From: Sipunculus nudus
Taxonomy: Eukaryota > Annelida > Sipuncula > Golfingiida > Sipunculidae
Length of the DNA stretch: 64,000 nt
Reading direction: 5' to 3'
Assembly (NCBI GenBank): GCA_026874595.1
Contig: CM049309.1
Coordinates: forward strand, 94,136,723-94,200,722
The notes below the pieces were generated by a model, which did no database searches, was not told where the DNA came from, and was given only the letters and a program-made list of their open reading frames with translations. Positions within the stretch are counted from its first letter, which is position 1; each line of letters opens with the position of its first letter. Shown one piece after another: positions 24,152-36,995 of the stretch. The position numbers and the translations under genes were made by a program.

Positions 24152-25227
24152 CGGTTTGTCAACATAAACAAGCTCATACATCCATTGGGAGGCGTTATAA
24201 CAACTTTTCTTTTCAGGAATTACCTACAGTTAATTATAACTTACGCAGAGTTATCCCGAGATATCATTAATTCTACAGAAAAGATTGGTGAACAGCTGGC
24301 TTCAAAGCCTCTTGTCTCCCCTATAATAAGTCTCAGCGTTTATTAAATGTCTGCTGATTTATCAAGAAAAAAAATCCCTTTGTAAATTATTAATGGGTGT
24401 ATAGTTTTATTGGCAGTAACACTTTTATCAGATAAATCTCTAAAAAATAAATTATATTTTAACTGCAAGTAAATATTATGGTATAACGGTGATACCATTG
24501 TTGCTTTTACTGATTAACTTACATTATATTTAAAGGTAGCTCACAACACATCAGGCAGACACCCACAAATAATCTGATACAAACAGTGATATATTTCTAT
24601 GTATTCGCTTGAGATCAAGAGATAAGATAGTGGGGAAAGCCAGACAGATCAGCCCTGTTAGTGCACAGTTGGAATGAATATGGCCTTTTTTTACATTCTT
24701 TTTTTCTCTCCTCCCAGACAACTGATAACCCTTCGGGCAACAACTTAAATCTTCCAGTAAGGTAAATTAGTTTCATTATACATCAACAGGGGGCAGCACA
24801 GTATATGATTTAAGTCTTGGTGTCCGGTCAAAGAAGAGGTACCATAACAGAAACCATTACAAGTTCACACAAGTGTTTTTTTTTTTTCTCACTTTAGATC
24901 ACAGCTGATTTAGGAAGTGAACCCTCTACATATGCCATGTCTGAGGCCCCAACAGAAAGCATTGATGTTATCTCCAGCAATGAAATATACTATCTCAGTT
25001 ACATTGATTTTTAGATCACATATAGACCTCTCCACCAGAGGTCTCCACTTTATGATTTTGCAAAATGGATATTTAAAGTCACAGTTTATAATGTACTGAT
25101 CTATGATTTGTTTTAAATGTAACTGGATAACAGATACAACATTTAGATGGTTTCTTCTTTTATTTCTACTTTGGATGAGGGATAAAAGGGAACCTGTACA
25201 TTAAAAGCTGCCTATTGTTTTCATCAG
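24152..25227. other. Unique AT-rich DNA
   Basis: No strong exon. A CTCF-like site is at 24783-24797 and a T-run near 24880. It ends in a pyrimidine-rich tract with TTTTCATCAG, a plausible acceptor at 25227. Confidence 0.5.
24783..24797 (+). promoter_or_regulatory. CTCF-like motif
   Basis: TCAACAGGGGGCAGC fits the AGGGGGCAGC half of the CTCF consensus. Based on motif similarity only. Confidence 0.3.
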
Positions 25228-25323
25228 GATTCTGTGTGAGCACGATGAAGAAGGATGAGTCAGAAACAGCTCAGTGTAACAAAAGTGAAAGTAGTGAAGT
25301 AGGAAGCAGTGGGGAAGTGGCTG
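25228..25323 (+). CDS. Low-confidence candidate exon running into the 43-bp array
   Basis: The segment follows a good acceptor (CCTATTGTTTTCATCAG). One frame reads GFCVSTMKKDESETAQ and then CNKSESSEVGSSGEVA, an acidic Ser-rich peptide that looks more like protein than most frames here. The only donor-like site is GTATAT inside the first unit of the adjacent tandem array, at 25324. Those limits give a 96-bp, phase 1 exon at both ends, which does not match the phase 2 chain of the other candidates. It could be a separate or alternative exon, or chance. The purine-rich sequence may itself bias the translation. Confidence 0.2.
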
Positions 25324-28300
25324 GTATATTACATAAACACAACATAGTAGAGCGGGGACATGGCTGGTATATTACATACACACTACATAGTAGGGCGGGG
25401 ACATGGCTGGTATATTACATACACACTACATAGTAGGGCGCGGACATGGCTGGTATATTACATACACACTACATAGTAGAGCGGGGACATGGCTGGTATA
25501 TTACATACACACTACATAGTAGGGCGGGGACATGGCTGGTATATTACATAAACACAACATAGTAGGACGGGGACATGGCTGGTATATTACATACACACTA
25601 CATAGTAGGGCGGGGACATGCTGGTATATTACATAAACACAACATAGTAGAGCGGGGACATGGCTGGTATATTACATACATACTACATAGTAGGGCGGGG
25701 ACATGGCTGGTATATTACATAAACACAACATAGTAGAGCAGGCATGGCTGGTATATTACATACACACTACATAGTAGAGCGGGGACATGGCTGGTATATT
25801 ACATACACACTACATAGTAGGGCGGGGACATGGCTGGTATATTACATACACACTACATAGTAGGGCGGGGACATGGCTGGTATATTACATACACACTACA
25901 TAGTAGGGCGGGGACATGGCTGGTATATTACATAAACACAACATAGTAGGACGGGGACATGGCTGGTATGTTACATAAACACAACATAGTAGGGCGGGGA
26001 CATGGCTGGTATATTACATAAACACTACATAGTAGGGCAGGGACATGGCTGGTATATTACATACACACTACATAGTAGGGCGGGGACATGGCTGGTATAT
26101 TACATAAACACAACATAGTAGGACGGGGACATGGCTGGTATTTTACATAAACACAACATAGTAGGGCGGGGACATGGCTGGTATGTTACATAAACACTAC
26201 ATAGTAGGGCGGGGACATGGCTGGTATATTACATAAACACAACATAGTAGGGCGGGGACATGGCTGGTATATTACATAAACACAACATAGTAGGACGGGG
26301 ACATGGCTGGTATATTACATAAACACAACATAGTAGGACGGGGACATGGCTGGTATATTACATAAACACAACATAGTAGGGCAGGGACATGGCTGGTATG
26401 TTACATAAACACAACATAGTAGGCTGGGGACATGGCTGATATATTACATATACACTACAAAGTAGGGCGGGGACATGGCTGGTATGTTACATACACACTA
26501 CATCGTAGGGCGGGGACATGGCTGGTATGTTACATACACACTACATAGTAGGGCGGGGACATGGCTGATATATTACATACACACTACATAGTAGGGCGGG
26601 GACATGGCTGGTATGTTACATACACACTACATAGTAGGGCAGGGACATGGCTGGTATGTTACATACACACTACATAGTAGGGCGGGGACATGGTTGGTAT
26701 GTTACATACACACTACATAGTAGGGCGGGGACATGGTTGGTATATTACATACACACTACATCGTAGGCCCGGGACATGGCTGGTATGTTACATACACACT
26801 ACATAGTAGGCCGGGGACTTGGCTGATATGTTACATACACACTACATATTAGGGCCGGGACATGGCTGGTATACTACATACACACTACATAGTAGGGCGG
26901 GACATGGCTGGTATGTTACATACACACTACATAATAGGGCGGGGACATGGCTAGTATATTACATACACACTTCATAATAGGGCGGGGACATGGCTGGTAT
27001 ATTACATACACACTACATAGTAGGGCAGGGACATGGCTTGTATATTACATACACACTACATAGTAGGGCGGGATATGGCTGGTATGTTACATACACCATA
27101 CATATTAGGGCAGGGACATGGCTGATATGTTACATACACACTACATATTAGGGCGGGGACATGGCTGATATGTTACATACACACTACATAGTAGGGCGGG
27201 GACATGGCTGGTATGTTACATACACACTACATAGTAGGGCGGGGACATGGCTGGTATGTTACATAAACACTACATAGTAGGGCGGGGACTTGGCTGGTAT
27301 GTTACATACACACTACATAGTAGGGCAGGGACATGGCTGGTATGTTACATACACACTACATAGTAGGGCGGGGACATGGCTGGTATGTTACATACACACT
27401 ACATAGTAGGGCGGGGACTTGGCTGGTATGTTACATACACACTACATAGTAGGGCGGGGACTTGGCTGGTATTTTACATACACACTACATAGTAGGGCGG
27501 GGACTTGGCTGGTATGTTACATACACACTACATAGTAGGGCGGGGACATGGCTGGTATGTTACATACACACTACATAGTAGGGCGGGGACATGGCTGGTA
27601 TGTTACATACACACTACATAGTAGGGCGGGGACATGGCTGGTATGTTACATACACACTACATAGTAGGGCGGGGACATGGCTGGTATGTTACATAAACAC
27701 TACATAGTTGGGCGGGGACATGGCTGGTATGTTACATACACACTACATAGTAGGGCGGGGACATGGCTGGTATGTTACATACACACTACATAGTAGGGCG
27801 GGGACATGGCTGGTATGTTACATACACACTACATAGTAGGGCGGGGACATGTCTGGTATGTTACATACACACTACATAGTAGGGCGGGGACATGGCTGGT
27901 ATGTTACATACACACTACATAGTAGGGCGGGGACATGGCTGGTATGTTACATACACACTACATAGTAGGGCGGGGACATGGCTGGTATGTTACATACACA
28001 CTACATAGTAGGGCGGGGACATGGCTGGTATATTACATAAACACAACATAGTAGGACGGGGACATGGCTGGTATATTACATAAACACAACATAGTAGGGC
28101 GGGGACATGGCTGGTATGTTACATACACACTACATAGTAGGTCGGGGACATGGCTGGTATGTTACATAAACACTACATAGTAGGGCGGGGACATGGCTGG
28201 TATGTTACATACACACTACATAGTAGGGCGGGGACATGGCTGGTATGTTACATACACACTACATAATAGGCCGGGGACATGGCTGGTATATTACATATAC

Positions 28301-28335
28301 ACTACATAGTAGGGCCGGGACATGGCTGTTATATG
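25317..28335 (+). repeat. Minisatellite, 43-bp unit, about 70 copies
   Basis: The unit is CATGGCTGGTATATTACATA, CACACTACATAGTAGGGCGG, GGA. Two homogenised sub-domains are visible. The left part is rich in TATATTACATAAACACAACA versions; about 26390-28000 is dominated by TATGTTACATACACACTACA. Most units carry a GC box (GGGCGGGG) and a short dyad (GTATGTTACATAC). The array decays after about 28300. Confidence 0.97.
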
Positions 28336-28613
28336 ACTTCTACACGTCAGAGTAGGGGTAGGCATTACACACACTTCACATATTGGTCATCATACAGTGA
28401 AATAACACACAAAGGAAATGAATTTTTACTTTTCAGAATACTAAAGCATGAACATGTGGGAAAGCAGACAGTTCAGATCAGTTTATTGTATGTATAATGA
28501 AGGTTTAATGGCCGCATGACTGCAGGTCAGATACAAACCTTGATCAACAACTTCAAATAAAGTGGTGTAATCACATCACTTAAAAGTACTATCAACAAAT
28601 TAAAGACATCTCT
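28336..28613. other. Unique spacer
   Basis: Degenerate array edge followed by unremarkable AT-rich sequence. Confidence 0.5.
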
Positions 28614-28968
28614 TATAATACAAATACCTCTTTGTACAGACACCTCTTTATCACAGACACCTCTTATTACAAATACCTCTTAATTACAGATACCTCTTAA
28701 TTACAAAAAAACTATTTATTACAGACACCTCATATATTACAAAAAACCTCTTTATAACAGATACAACTGAACTAAAATACATCTTTATTACAGACACCTC
28801 TTATATTACAAATACCTTTTTGTACGGACACCTCTTCATAAGACACCTCTTAATTACAAATACCTCTTTATTACAGACACCTCTTATATTACAATACCTC
28901 TTTGTACAGACACCTCTTTATTACAGACACCTCTTAATTACAAATACCTCTTTGTTATAGACACATAT
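28614..28968 (+). repeat. Degenerate short-period repeat, about 17/34 bp
   Basis: Repeats of CCTCTTTATTACAGACA and CCTCTTAATTACAAATA alternate, with many indels. An old minisatellite. Confidence 0.85.
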
Positions 28969-29042
28969 TTGAAATGGACCAGCTGTGTGTCTTCTGTCTG
29001 CCAGTTTATAAAGTAAGCCCATGAGCTGTAACATGCTCCATT
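28969..29042. other. Short unique spacer
   Basis: Nothing recognised. Confidence 0.4.
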
Positions 29043-29374
29043 TTTAGCTCAGCTGACTGTAAGTCATCTGAGCTATAGCGATCACTCTTTGTCCGTCGTC
29101 TGTCCGGCCATCCGACCGTCTGTCCGTTAACAAGGCACAAATCATAACCACTGGAATTGGAATCTTCTAATTTTACATCCAGAGAGGTCCATGAAAAATC
29201 TCCTTGGAAACCTGGAATTAGGTCTCTGCTACCCATATTCTACAAAGTATGGGGCTCCGAATTACCCCCCAGAATAATGAAAAATTTGATACAAAGGCTC
29301 AAATATCTAAACAACTAATGCATTGTTCACAATGATTCTGTGCATGGATATTGATCATAGAGTGTTTCATCAGA

Positions 29375-29386
29375 TTCTGCAGACTG
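29375..29386 (+). repeat. SINE target site duplication, left copy (TTCTGCAGACTG)
   Basis: Identical to 29810-29821 on the other side of the SINE. The joined sequence restores the family B unit found in the neighbouring copies. Confidence 0.9.
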
Positions 29387-29809
29387 ACTGGCTTCTGTGG
29401 CTCAGGGGTAGAGTGCAGGACTCAAAGCTGGGAGATCATGAGTTCGAATCTCAGCCGTGGCGGTGAGATTTTTCACGGTTGGCCCCCACCCAGGGTGAGC
29501 GCTCTGCAGGCTTAATGGGAAGGCCGTGCCCAACAGCCGTGTTTCACTCACAAACGAGTGCACCTTTTGGGGGCTCCTCGATGGTATGACCCAGCAATAG
29601 GGATGATTACACACCCAGGGCCCACAGGTGCAATAGTTACTGGGCCTGGTTAACGCCAGGATATAAATGAGAGGAAGCGTGTGATACTGCCCTGTCACGT
29701 AGTCAGAAACCAGAATGGAATTCTGCAGATGTACATATATGTAGTTAAGTAAGCATTAAAAAATGGCAGCAGTTACCTCCACCATAAAAAATTAAAAAAA
29801 AAAAAAAGT
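29387..29809 (+). mobile_element. tRNA-derived SINE, complete insertion (423 bp)
   Basis: The head looks like a tRNA: an A-box-like TGGCTCAGGGGTAGAGTGC and a B-box-like GAGTTCGAATCTC about 30 bases downstream, which are internal RNA polymerase III promoter elements. A GC-rich body follows (CACGGTTGGCCCCCACCCAG, CGAGTGCACCTTTTGGGGGC). The tail is A-rich, ending in an A-run at 29793-29807. A 12-bp target site duplication flanks it, consistent with LINE-mediated retrotransposition. Not a functional tRNA gene, since the acceptor stem does not pair and the body continues. Confidence 0.88.
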
Positions 29810-29821
29810 TTCTGCAGACTG
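29810..29821 (+). repeat. SINE target site duplication, right copy
   Basis: TTCTGCAGACTG directly follows the A-rich tail. Confidence 0.9.
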
Positions 29822-31198
29822 GTTGCGCCACCTGTATTTTTTCGATTTTTTACCATTTTTTTTCTCTTTTTTGGAGACCATAAAAGATGCCGTCATCTGT
29901 TAAGAGGGCACAAAACTTAACCGCTGGACCTGGAATCTTCTCACTTTACATCCAGAGAGGTATATGAAAAGTCTCCTTGTAAACATGGAATTAGGTCTCA
30001 GATACCCATATTCTTCAAGCTATGGGGCTCTGAAGTACCCCCCAGAATAATGAAAAATTTGATACAAAAGCTCAAATATCTGAACAACTACTGCATTGAT
30101 CACCATGATTATTTGCATGGATATTGATCATTGGGTGTTACATCAGTTTTTGCAGAATGGTGGCACCACCTATATTTTTTTATTTTTATGGTTTTTTTTC
30201 TTGTTTTTTTTTTAGACCTTAAAAGATGCCGTCGTCTGTTAACAGGGAATGCTGGACATGGAATCTTCAAACTTAAAATCCAGGGAGGTCCATGAAAAGT
30301 CTCCTTGGAAACCTGAAATTAGGTCTCTGTCACCCATATTGTCCGAGTTATAGGGCTCAGAAGTACCCCCCAGAATAACTAAAAATTTGATACAAAAGCT
30401 CTGTTATCTGTACAACTAGTGCATCGATGGGCATTATTCTTTGCATGCATATGCATCATGGAGTGTTTCATCAGTTCCTGCAGACTGGTGGTGCCACCTG
30501 GACTTCTTTGAATTTTTACGCATTTTTATCTTTATTTTTGAGACCTTCAAAGATGTGGTAGTCTGTTAACAGGGCACAAATCATAACTATTTGACCTGGA
30601 ATCTTCTTTCTTGACATCCTGGGAGGTCCATAAAAACTCCATGGAAACCTGAAATTAGGTCTCTGTTACCCATATCCTCTGAGCTATGGGGCTTAGAAGT
30701 ACCTCCCAGAATAACTAAAGATTTGATACAAAAGCTCTAGTATCTGAACAATTATTGCATTGATCACCCTGATTCTTTGCATGCATATTCATCATGGAGT
30801 GTTTCATCAGTTCTTGTGGACTTGTGGCACCACCTTAATTTTTTTTTTTAATTTTAACACCTTTTTTTTCTGTATTTTTTAGACCTTTAGAAGTGCAGTT
30901 GTCTGTTAACAGGGCACAAATTGTAACCATTGGTCCTAGAATCTTCTTCAAACTTTACACCCAGGGAGGTCTGTGAAAATATCCTTGGAGACTTCACATT
31001 AGGTCTCTGTTGCCCATATTCTCTGAGCTATTGGGCTTATTTATGTAAGCACCCCCCCCCCCCCCAAAAAAAAAATTGCCAGATTCCTCATGAAAGGCTG
31101 GTTGGATTGTCATCAAATTTGTTGTGCTTATGGGTTTTGATGAACTTAAGCTAATATGCATGAACAATGATGCCACCTACATTATCTTACTAGTAAAA

Positions 31199-34100
31199 AG
31201 TGGAGAACATCATTATATGTAACAGGAGAGAGAAGCAAACAAAAATAAATGTCCTACAGTGGAGAGCATGTTACAGAAGAGAGGAGTAAAATGTTTATTA
31301 ATGTCCTACAGTTGGGAACATGTAACAGAAGAGAGAAGCCAAACACTTATAAATGTCCTACAGTGGAGATCTTTTAACAGAAGAGAGGAGCAAAATGTTT
31401 ATAAATGTCCAACAGTGGAGATCTTTTAAAAGAAGAGAATAGCAAAATGTTTATAAATGTCAAACAGTGGAGAACATGTAACAGAAGAGAGAAGCAAAAT
31501 GTTTATAAATGTCCAACAGTGGAAAACACATAACAGAAGAGAAAAGCAAAATGTTAATAAATGTCCTACAGTGAAGAGCATGTTACAGAAGAGAGGAGCA
31601 AAATGTTTATAAATGTCCTACAATGGAGAACATGTAACAGAAGAGAATAGCAAAACATTTATAAATGTCCTATAGTGGAGAACATGTAACAGAAGAGAGG
31701 AGCAAAATGTTTACAAATGTCCTACAGTGGAGAACATGTAACAAAAGAGAAGAGCAAAATGTTTATAAATGTCAAACAGCGAAGAACATGTAACAGAAGA
31801 GAGAAGCAAAATGTTTATAAATGTCCTACAGTGGAGAACATGTAACAGAAGAGAATAGCAAAACATTTATAAATGTCCTACAGTGGAGAACATGTAACAG
31901 AAGAGAGAAGCAAAATGTTTATAAATGTCCTACAGTGGAGAACATGTAACAGAAGAGAGGAACAAAATGTTTATAAATGTCCTACATTGGAAAACATTTA
32001 ACAGAAGAGAATAGCAAAACACTTATTAATGTCATACAGTGGAGAACATGTAACAGAAGAGAGGAGCAAAATGTTTATAAATGTCCAACAGTGGAGAACA
32101 TGTAACAGAAGAGAATAGCAAAATGTTTATTAATGTTTTGTAAATGTCCTACAGTGGAAAACATGTAACAGAAGAGAATAGCAAAACACTTATAAATGTC
32201 CTACAGTGGAGAACATGTAACAGAAGAGAGGAGCAAAATGTTTATAAATGTCCTACAGTGAAGAGCATGTAACAGAAGAGGGGAGCAAAATGCTTATAAA
32301 TGTCCAACAGTGGAGAACATGTAACAGAAGAGAATAGCAAAATGTTTATAAATGTTTTGTAAATGTCCTACAGCGGAAAATATGTAACAGAAGAGAATAG
32401 CAAAACACTTATAAATGTCCTACAGTGGAGAACATGTAACAGAAGAGAGGAACAAAATGTTTATAAATGTCCTACATTGGAAAACATTTAACAGAAGAGA
32501 ATAGCAAAACACTTATTAATGTCATACAGTGGAGAACATGTAACAGAAGAGAGGAGCAAAATGTTTATAAATGTCCAACAGTGGAGAACATGTAACAGAA
32601 GAGAATAGCAAAATGTTTATTAATGTTTTGTAAATGTCCTACAGTGGAAAACATGTAACAGAAGAGAATAGCAAAACACTTATAAATGTCCTACAGTGGA
32701 GAACATGTAACAGAAGAGAGGAGCAAAATGTTTATAAATGTCCTACAGTGAAGAGCATGTAACAGAAGAGGGGAGCAAAATGCTTATTAATGTCCAACAG
32801 TGGAGAACATGTAACAGAAGAGAATAGCAAAATGTTTATAAATGTTTTGTAAATGTCCTACAGCGGAAAATATGTAACAGAAGAGAATAGCAAAACACTT
32901 ATAAATGTCCTACAGTGGAGAACATGTAACAGAAGAGAGGAGCAAAATGTTTATAAATGTCCTACAGTGGAGAGCATGTAACAGAAGAGAAGAGCAAAAT
33001 GTTTATAAATGTCTAACAGTGGAGAGCATGTAACAGAAGAGAGGAGAAAAATTTTTATAAATGTCTAACAGTGGAGAGCATGTTACAAAAGGGAGAGGAG
33101 CAAAATGTTTTGTAAATGTCCTACAGTGGAGAACATGTAACAAAAGGGAGAGGAGCAAAACACTTATAAATGTCCTACAGTGGAGAACATGTAACAGAAG
33201 AGAGGAGCAAAATGTTTATAAATGTCCAACAATGGAGAACATGTAACAGAAGAAAATAGCAAAACATTTATAAATGTCCTATAGTGGAGAACATGTAACA
33301 GAAGAGAGGAGCAAAATGTTTACAAATGTCCTACAGTGGAGAACATGTAACAAAAGAGAAGAGCAAAATGTTTATAAATGTCCTACAATAGAGAGCATGT
33401 AACAGAAGAGAGGAGCATAATGTTCAAAAATGTCCGACAGTGGAAAACACGTAACAGAAGAGAAAAGCAAAATGTTAATAAATGTCCTACAGTGAAGAGC
33501 ATGTAACAGAAGAGAGGAGCAAAATGTTTATAAATGTCCAACAGTGGAGAACATGTAACAGAAGAGAATAGCAAAATGTTTATAAATGTTTTGTAAATGT
33601 CCTACCTCGGAAAACATGTAACAGAAGAGAATAACAAAACACTTATAAATGTCCTACAGTGGAGAACATGTAACAGAAGAGAGGAGCAACATGTTTATAA
33701 ATGTCCTACAGTGGAGAACATGTAAGAGAAGAGAGGAGCAAAATGTTTATAAATGTCTTACAGTGGAGAGCATGTAACAGAAGAGAGGAGAAATTTTTTT
33801 ATAAATGTCCTACAGTGGAGAACATGTACAGAAGAGAGGAGCAAAATGTTTATAAATGTCCTACAATGGAGAACATGTAACAGAAGAGAATAGCAAAACA
33901 TTTATAAATGTCCTATAGTGGAGAACATGTAACAGAAGAGAGGAGCAAAATGTTTACAAATGTCCTACAGTAGAGTACATGTAACAAAAGAGAAGAGCAA
34001 AATGTTTATAAATGTCCTACAATGGAGAACATGTAACAAAAGAAAGAAGCAAATGTTTATATATGTCTTACAGTGGAGAACATGTAACAGAAGAGAGGAG

Positions 34101-36995
34101 CAAAATGTTTATAAATGTCTTACAGTGGAGAACATGTAACAAAAGAGAATAGCAAAATGTTTATAAATGTTTTGTAAATGTCCTACAGCGGAAAACATTT
34201 AACAGAAGAGAATAGCAAAACACTTATAAATGTTATACAGTGGAGAACATGTAACAGAAGAGAGAAGCAAAGTGTTTATAAATGTCCTACAGTGGAGAAC
34301 ATGTAACAGAAGGGAGGAGCAAAATGTTCAAAAATGTCCGACAGTGGAAAACATGTAACAGAAGAGAGGAGCAAAATGTTTATAAATGTCCTTCAGTGGG
34401 GAACATGTAACAGAAGTGAGAAGCAAAATACGTATAAATGTCCTACAGTGAAGAGCATGTAACAGAAGAGAGGAGCAAAATGTTTATAAATGTCCTACAG
34501 TGGAGATCTTTTAACAGAAGAGAGGAGCAAAATGTTTATAAATGTCCTACAGTGGAGAGCATGTAACAGAAGAGAAGAGCAAAATGTTTATAAATGTCTT
34601 ACAATGGAGAGCATGTAACAGAAGAGAGGAGAAAAATGTTTATAAATGTCTTACAGTGGAGAGCATGTAACAGAAGAGAGGAGCAAAATGTTTTGTAAAT
34701 GTCCTACAGCAGAGAACATGTAACAGAAGAGAATAGCAAAACACTTATAAATGTCCTACAGTTGAGAACATGTAACAGAAGAGAGGAGCAAAATGTTTAT
34801 AAATGTCCTACAGTGGAGAACATGTAACAGAAGAGAATAGCAAAACATTTATAAATGTCCTACAGTGGAGAACATGTAACAGAAGAGAGGAGCAAAATGT
34901 TTATAAATGTCCTACACTGGAGAACATGTAACAGAAGAGAGGAGTAAAATGTTTATAAATGTCCTACAGTGGAGAACATGTAACAGAAGAGAGGAGCAAA
35001 ATGTTTATAAATGTCCTACAGTGGAGAGCATGTAACAGAAGAGAATAGCAAAACATTTATAAATGTCCTACAGTGGAAAACATGTAACAGAAGAGAATAG
35101 CAAAATGTTTATAAATGTCCTACAGCGGAGAACATGTAACAGAAGAGAGGAGCAAAATGTTCAAAAATGTCCGACAGTGGAAAACATGTAACAGAAGAGA
35201 GGAGCAAAGTGTTTATAAATGTCCTACAGTGGAGAACATGTAACAGAAGAGAGGAGCAAAATGTTCAAAAATGTCCGACAGTGGAAAACATGTAACAGAA
35301 GAGAGAAGCAAAGTGTTTATAAATGTCCTTCAGTGGAGAACATGTAACAGAAGAGAGGAGCAAAATGTTCAAAAATGTCCTACAGTGGAAAACATGTAAC
35401 AGAAGAGAGAAGCAAAGTGTTTATAAATGTCCTACAGTGGAGAACATGTAACAGAAGAGAGGAGCAAAATGTTCAAAAATGTCCGACAGTGGAAAACATG
35501 TAACAGAAGAGAGGAGCAAAATGTTTATAAATGTCCTACAGTGGGGAACATGTAACAGAAGTGAGAAGCAAAATACGTATAAATGTCCTACAGTGAAGAG
35601 CATGTAACAGAAGAGAGGAGCAAAATGTTTATTAATGTCCTATAGTGGAGATCTTTTAACAGAAGAGAGGAGCAAAATGTTTATAAATGTCCTACAGTGG
35701 AGAGCATGTAACAGAAGAGAAGAGCAAAATGTTTATAAATGTCTTACAGTGGAGAACATGTAACAGAAGAGAGGAGAAAAATGTTTATAAATGTCTTACA
35801 GTGGAGAGCATGTAACAGAAGAGAGGAGCAAAATGTTTTGTAAATGTCCTACAGCAGAGAACATGTAACAGAAGAGAATAGCAAAACACTTATAAATGTC
35901 CTACAGTTGAGAACATGTAACAGAAGAGAGGAGCAAAATGTTTATAAATGTCCTACAGTGGAGAACATGTAACAGAAGAGAATAGCAAAACATTTATAAA
36001 TGTCCTACAGTGGAGAACATGTAACAGAAGAGAGGAGCAAAATGTTTATAAATGTCCTAGAGTGGAGAACATGTAACGAAAGAGAAGAGCATAAATTTTT
36101 ATATATGTCTTACAGTGGAGAACATGTAACAGAAGAGAGGAGCAAAATGTTTATAAATGTCCTACAGTGGAGAGCATGTAACAGAAGAGAATAGCAAAAC
36201 ATTTATAAATGTCCTACAGTGGAGAACATGTAACAGAAGAGAATAGCAAAATGTTTATAAATGTCCTACAGCGGAGAACATGTAACAGAAGAGAGGAGCA
36301 AAATGTTTATAAATGTCCTACACTGGAGAACATGTAACAGAAGAGAGGAGTAAAATGTTTATAAATGTCCTACAGTGGAGAACATGTAACAGAAGAGAGG
36401 AGCAAAATGTTTATAAATGTCCTACACTGGAGAACATGTAACAGAAGAGAGGAGTAAAATGTTTATAAATGTCCTACAGTGGAGAACATGTAACAGAAGA
36501 GAGGAGCAAAATGTTTATAAATGTCCTACAGCGGAGAACATGTAACAGAAGAGAGGAGCAAAATGTTTATAAATGTCCTAGAGTGGAGAACATGTTACAG
36601 AAGAGAGGAGCAAAATGTTTATAAATGTCCTACAGCGGAGAACATGTAACAGAAGAGAGGAGCAAAATGTTTATAAATGTTCTACAGTAGAGAACATGTA
36701 ACAAAAGAGAAGAGCAAAATGTTTATAAATGTCCTACAATGGAGAACATGTAACAGTAGAGAGAAGCAAAATGTTTATAAATGTCCTACACTGGAGAACA
36801 TGTAACAGAAGAGAGGAGTAAAATGTTTATAAATGTCCTACAGTGGAGAACATGTAACAGAAGAGAGGAGCAAAATGTTTATAAATGTCCTACAGTGGAG
36901 AACATGTAACAAAAGATAAGAGCAAAATGTTTATAAATGTCCTACAGTGGAAAACATGTAACAGAAGAGAGGAGCAAAACACTTATAAGTGTCCC
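31199..36995 (+). repeat. Minisatellite, 52-bp unit, about 110 copies (5.8 kb)
   Basis: The unit is ACAGTGGAGAACATGTAACA, GAAGAGAGGAGCAAAATGTT, TATAAATGTCCT. Some copies carry an extra TTTTGTAAATGTCC stretch. Higher-order duplications are visible. The block with CATTGGAAAACATTTAACAG recurs 490 bp apart (about 31981 and 32471). The block with CAGAAGTGAGAAGCAAAATA recurs 1,145 bp apart (about 34401 and 35546), with matching order to at least 34870/36010. Small open frames are artefacts. Confidence 0.98.

Larger units (their letters stand above)
29043..31190 (+). mobile_element. Dispersed element family B variant with internal units of about 310 bp, interrupted by a SINE
   Basis: Opens TTTAGCTCAGCTGACTGTAAG with GTCCGTCGTCTGTCC. 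It then repeats a unit of about 310 bp about six times. Unit landmarks are CTGTTAACAGGGCACAAATC, GGAATCTTCT, TCCTTGGAAACCTG, GAAATTAGGTCTCTGT, CCCCCCAGAATAA and CATCAGTTCCTGCAGACTGG, followed by GTGCCACCTG and a T-rich tract. The last unit holds a C-run then an A-run near 31045-31073. The SINE at 29387-29809 splits the first unit. No transposase is visible. Confidence 0.8.

Noticed and set aside
23683-28330. CRISPR-like regular repeats
   Set aside because: Units are directly tandem without unique spacers, and the sequence is animal-like with spliced exons.
29387-29460. Functional tRNA gene
   Set aside because: A- and B-box-like motifs are present but the acceptor ends do not pair. The sequence continues into a SINE body and A-rich tail with a target duplication.
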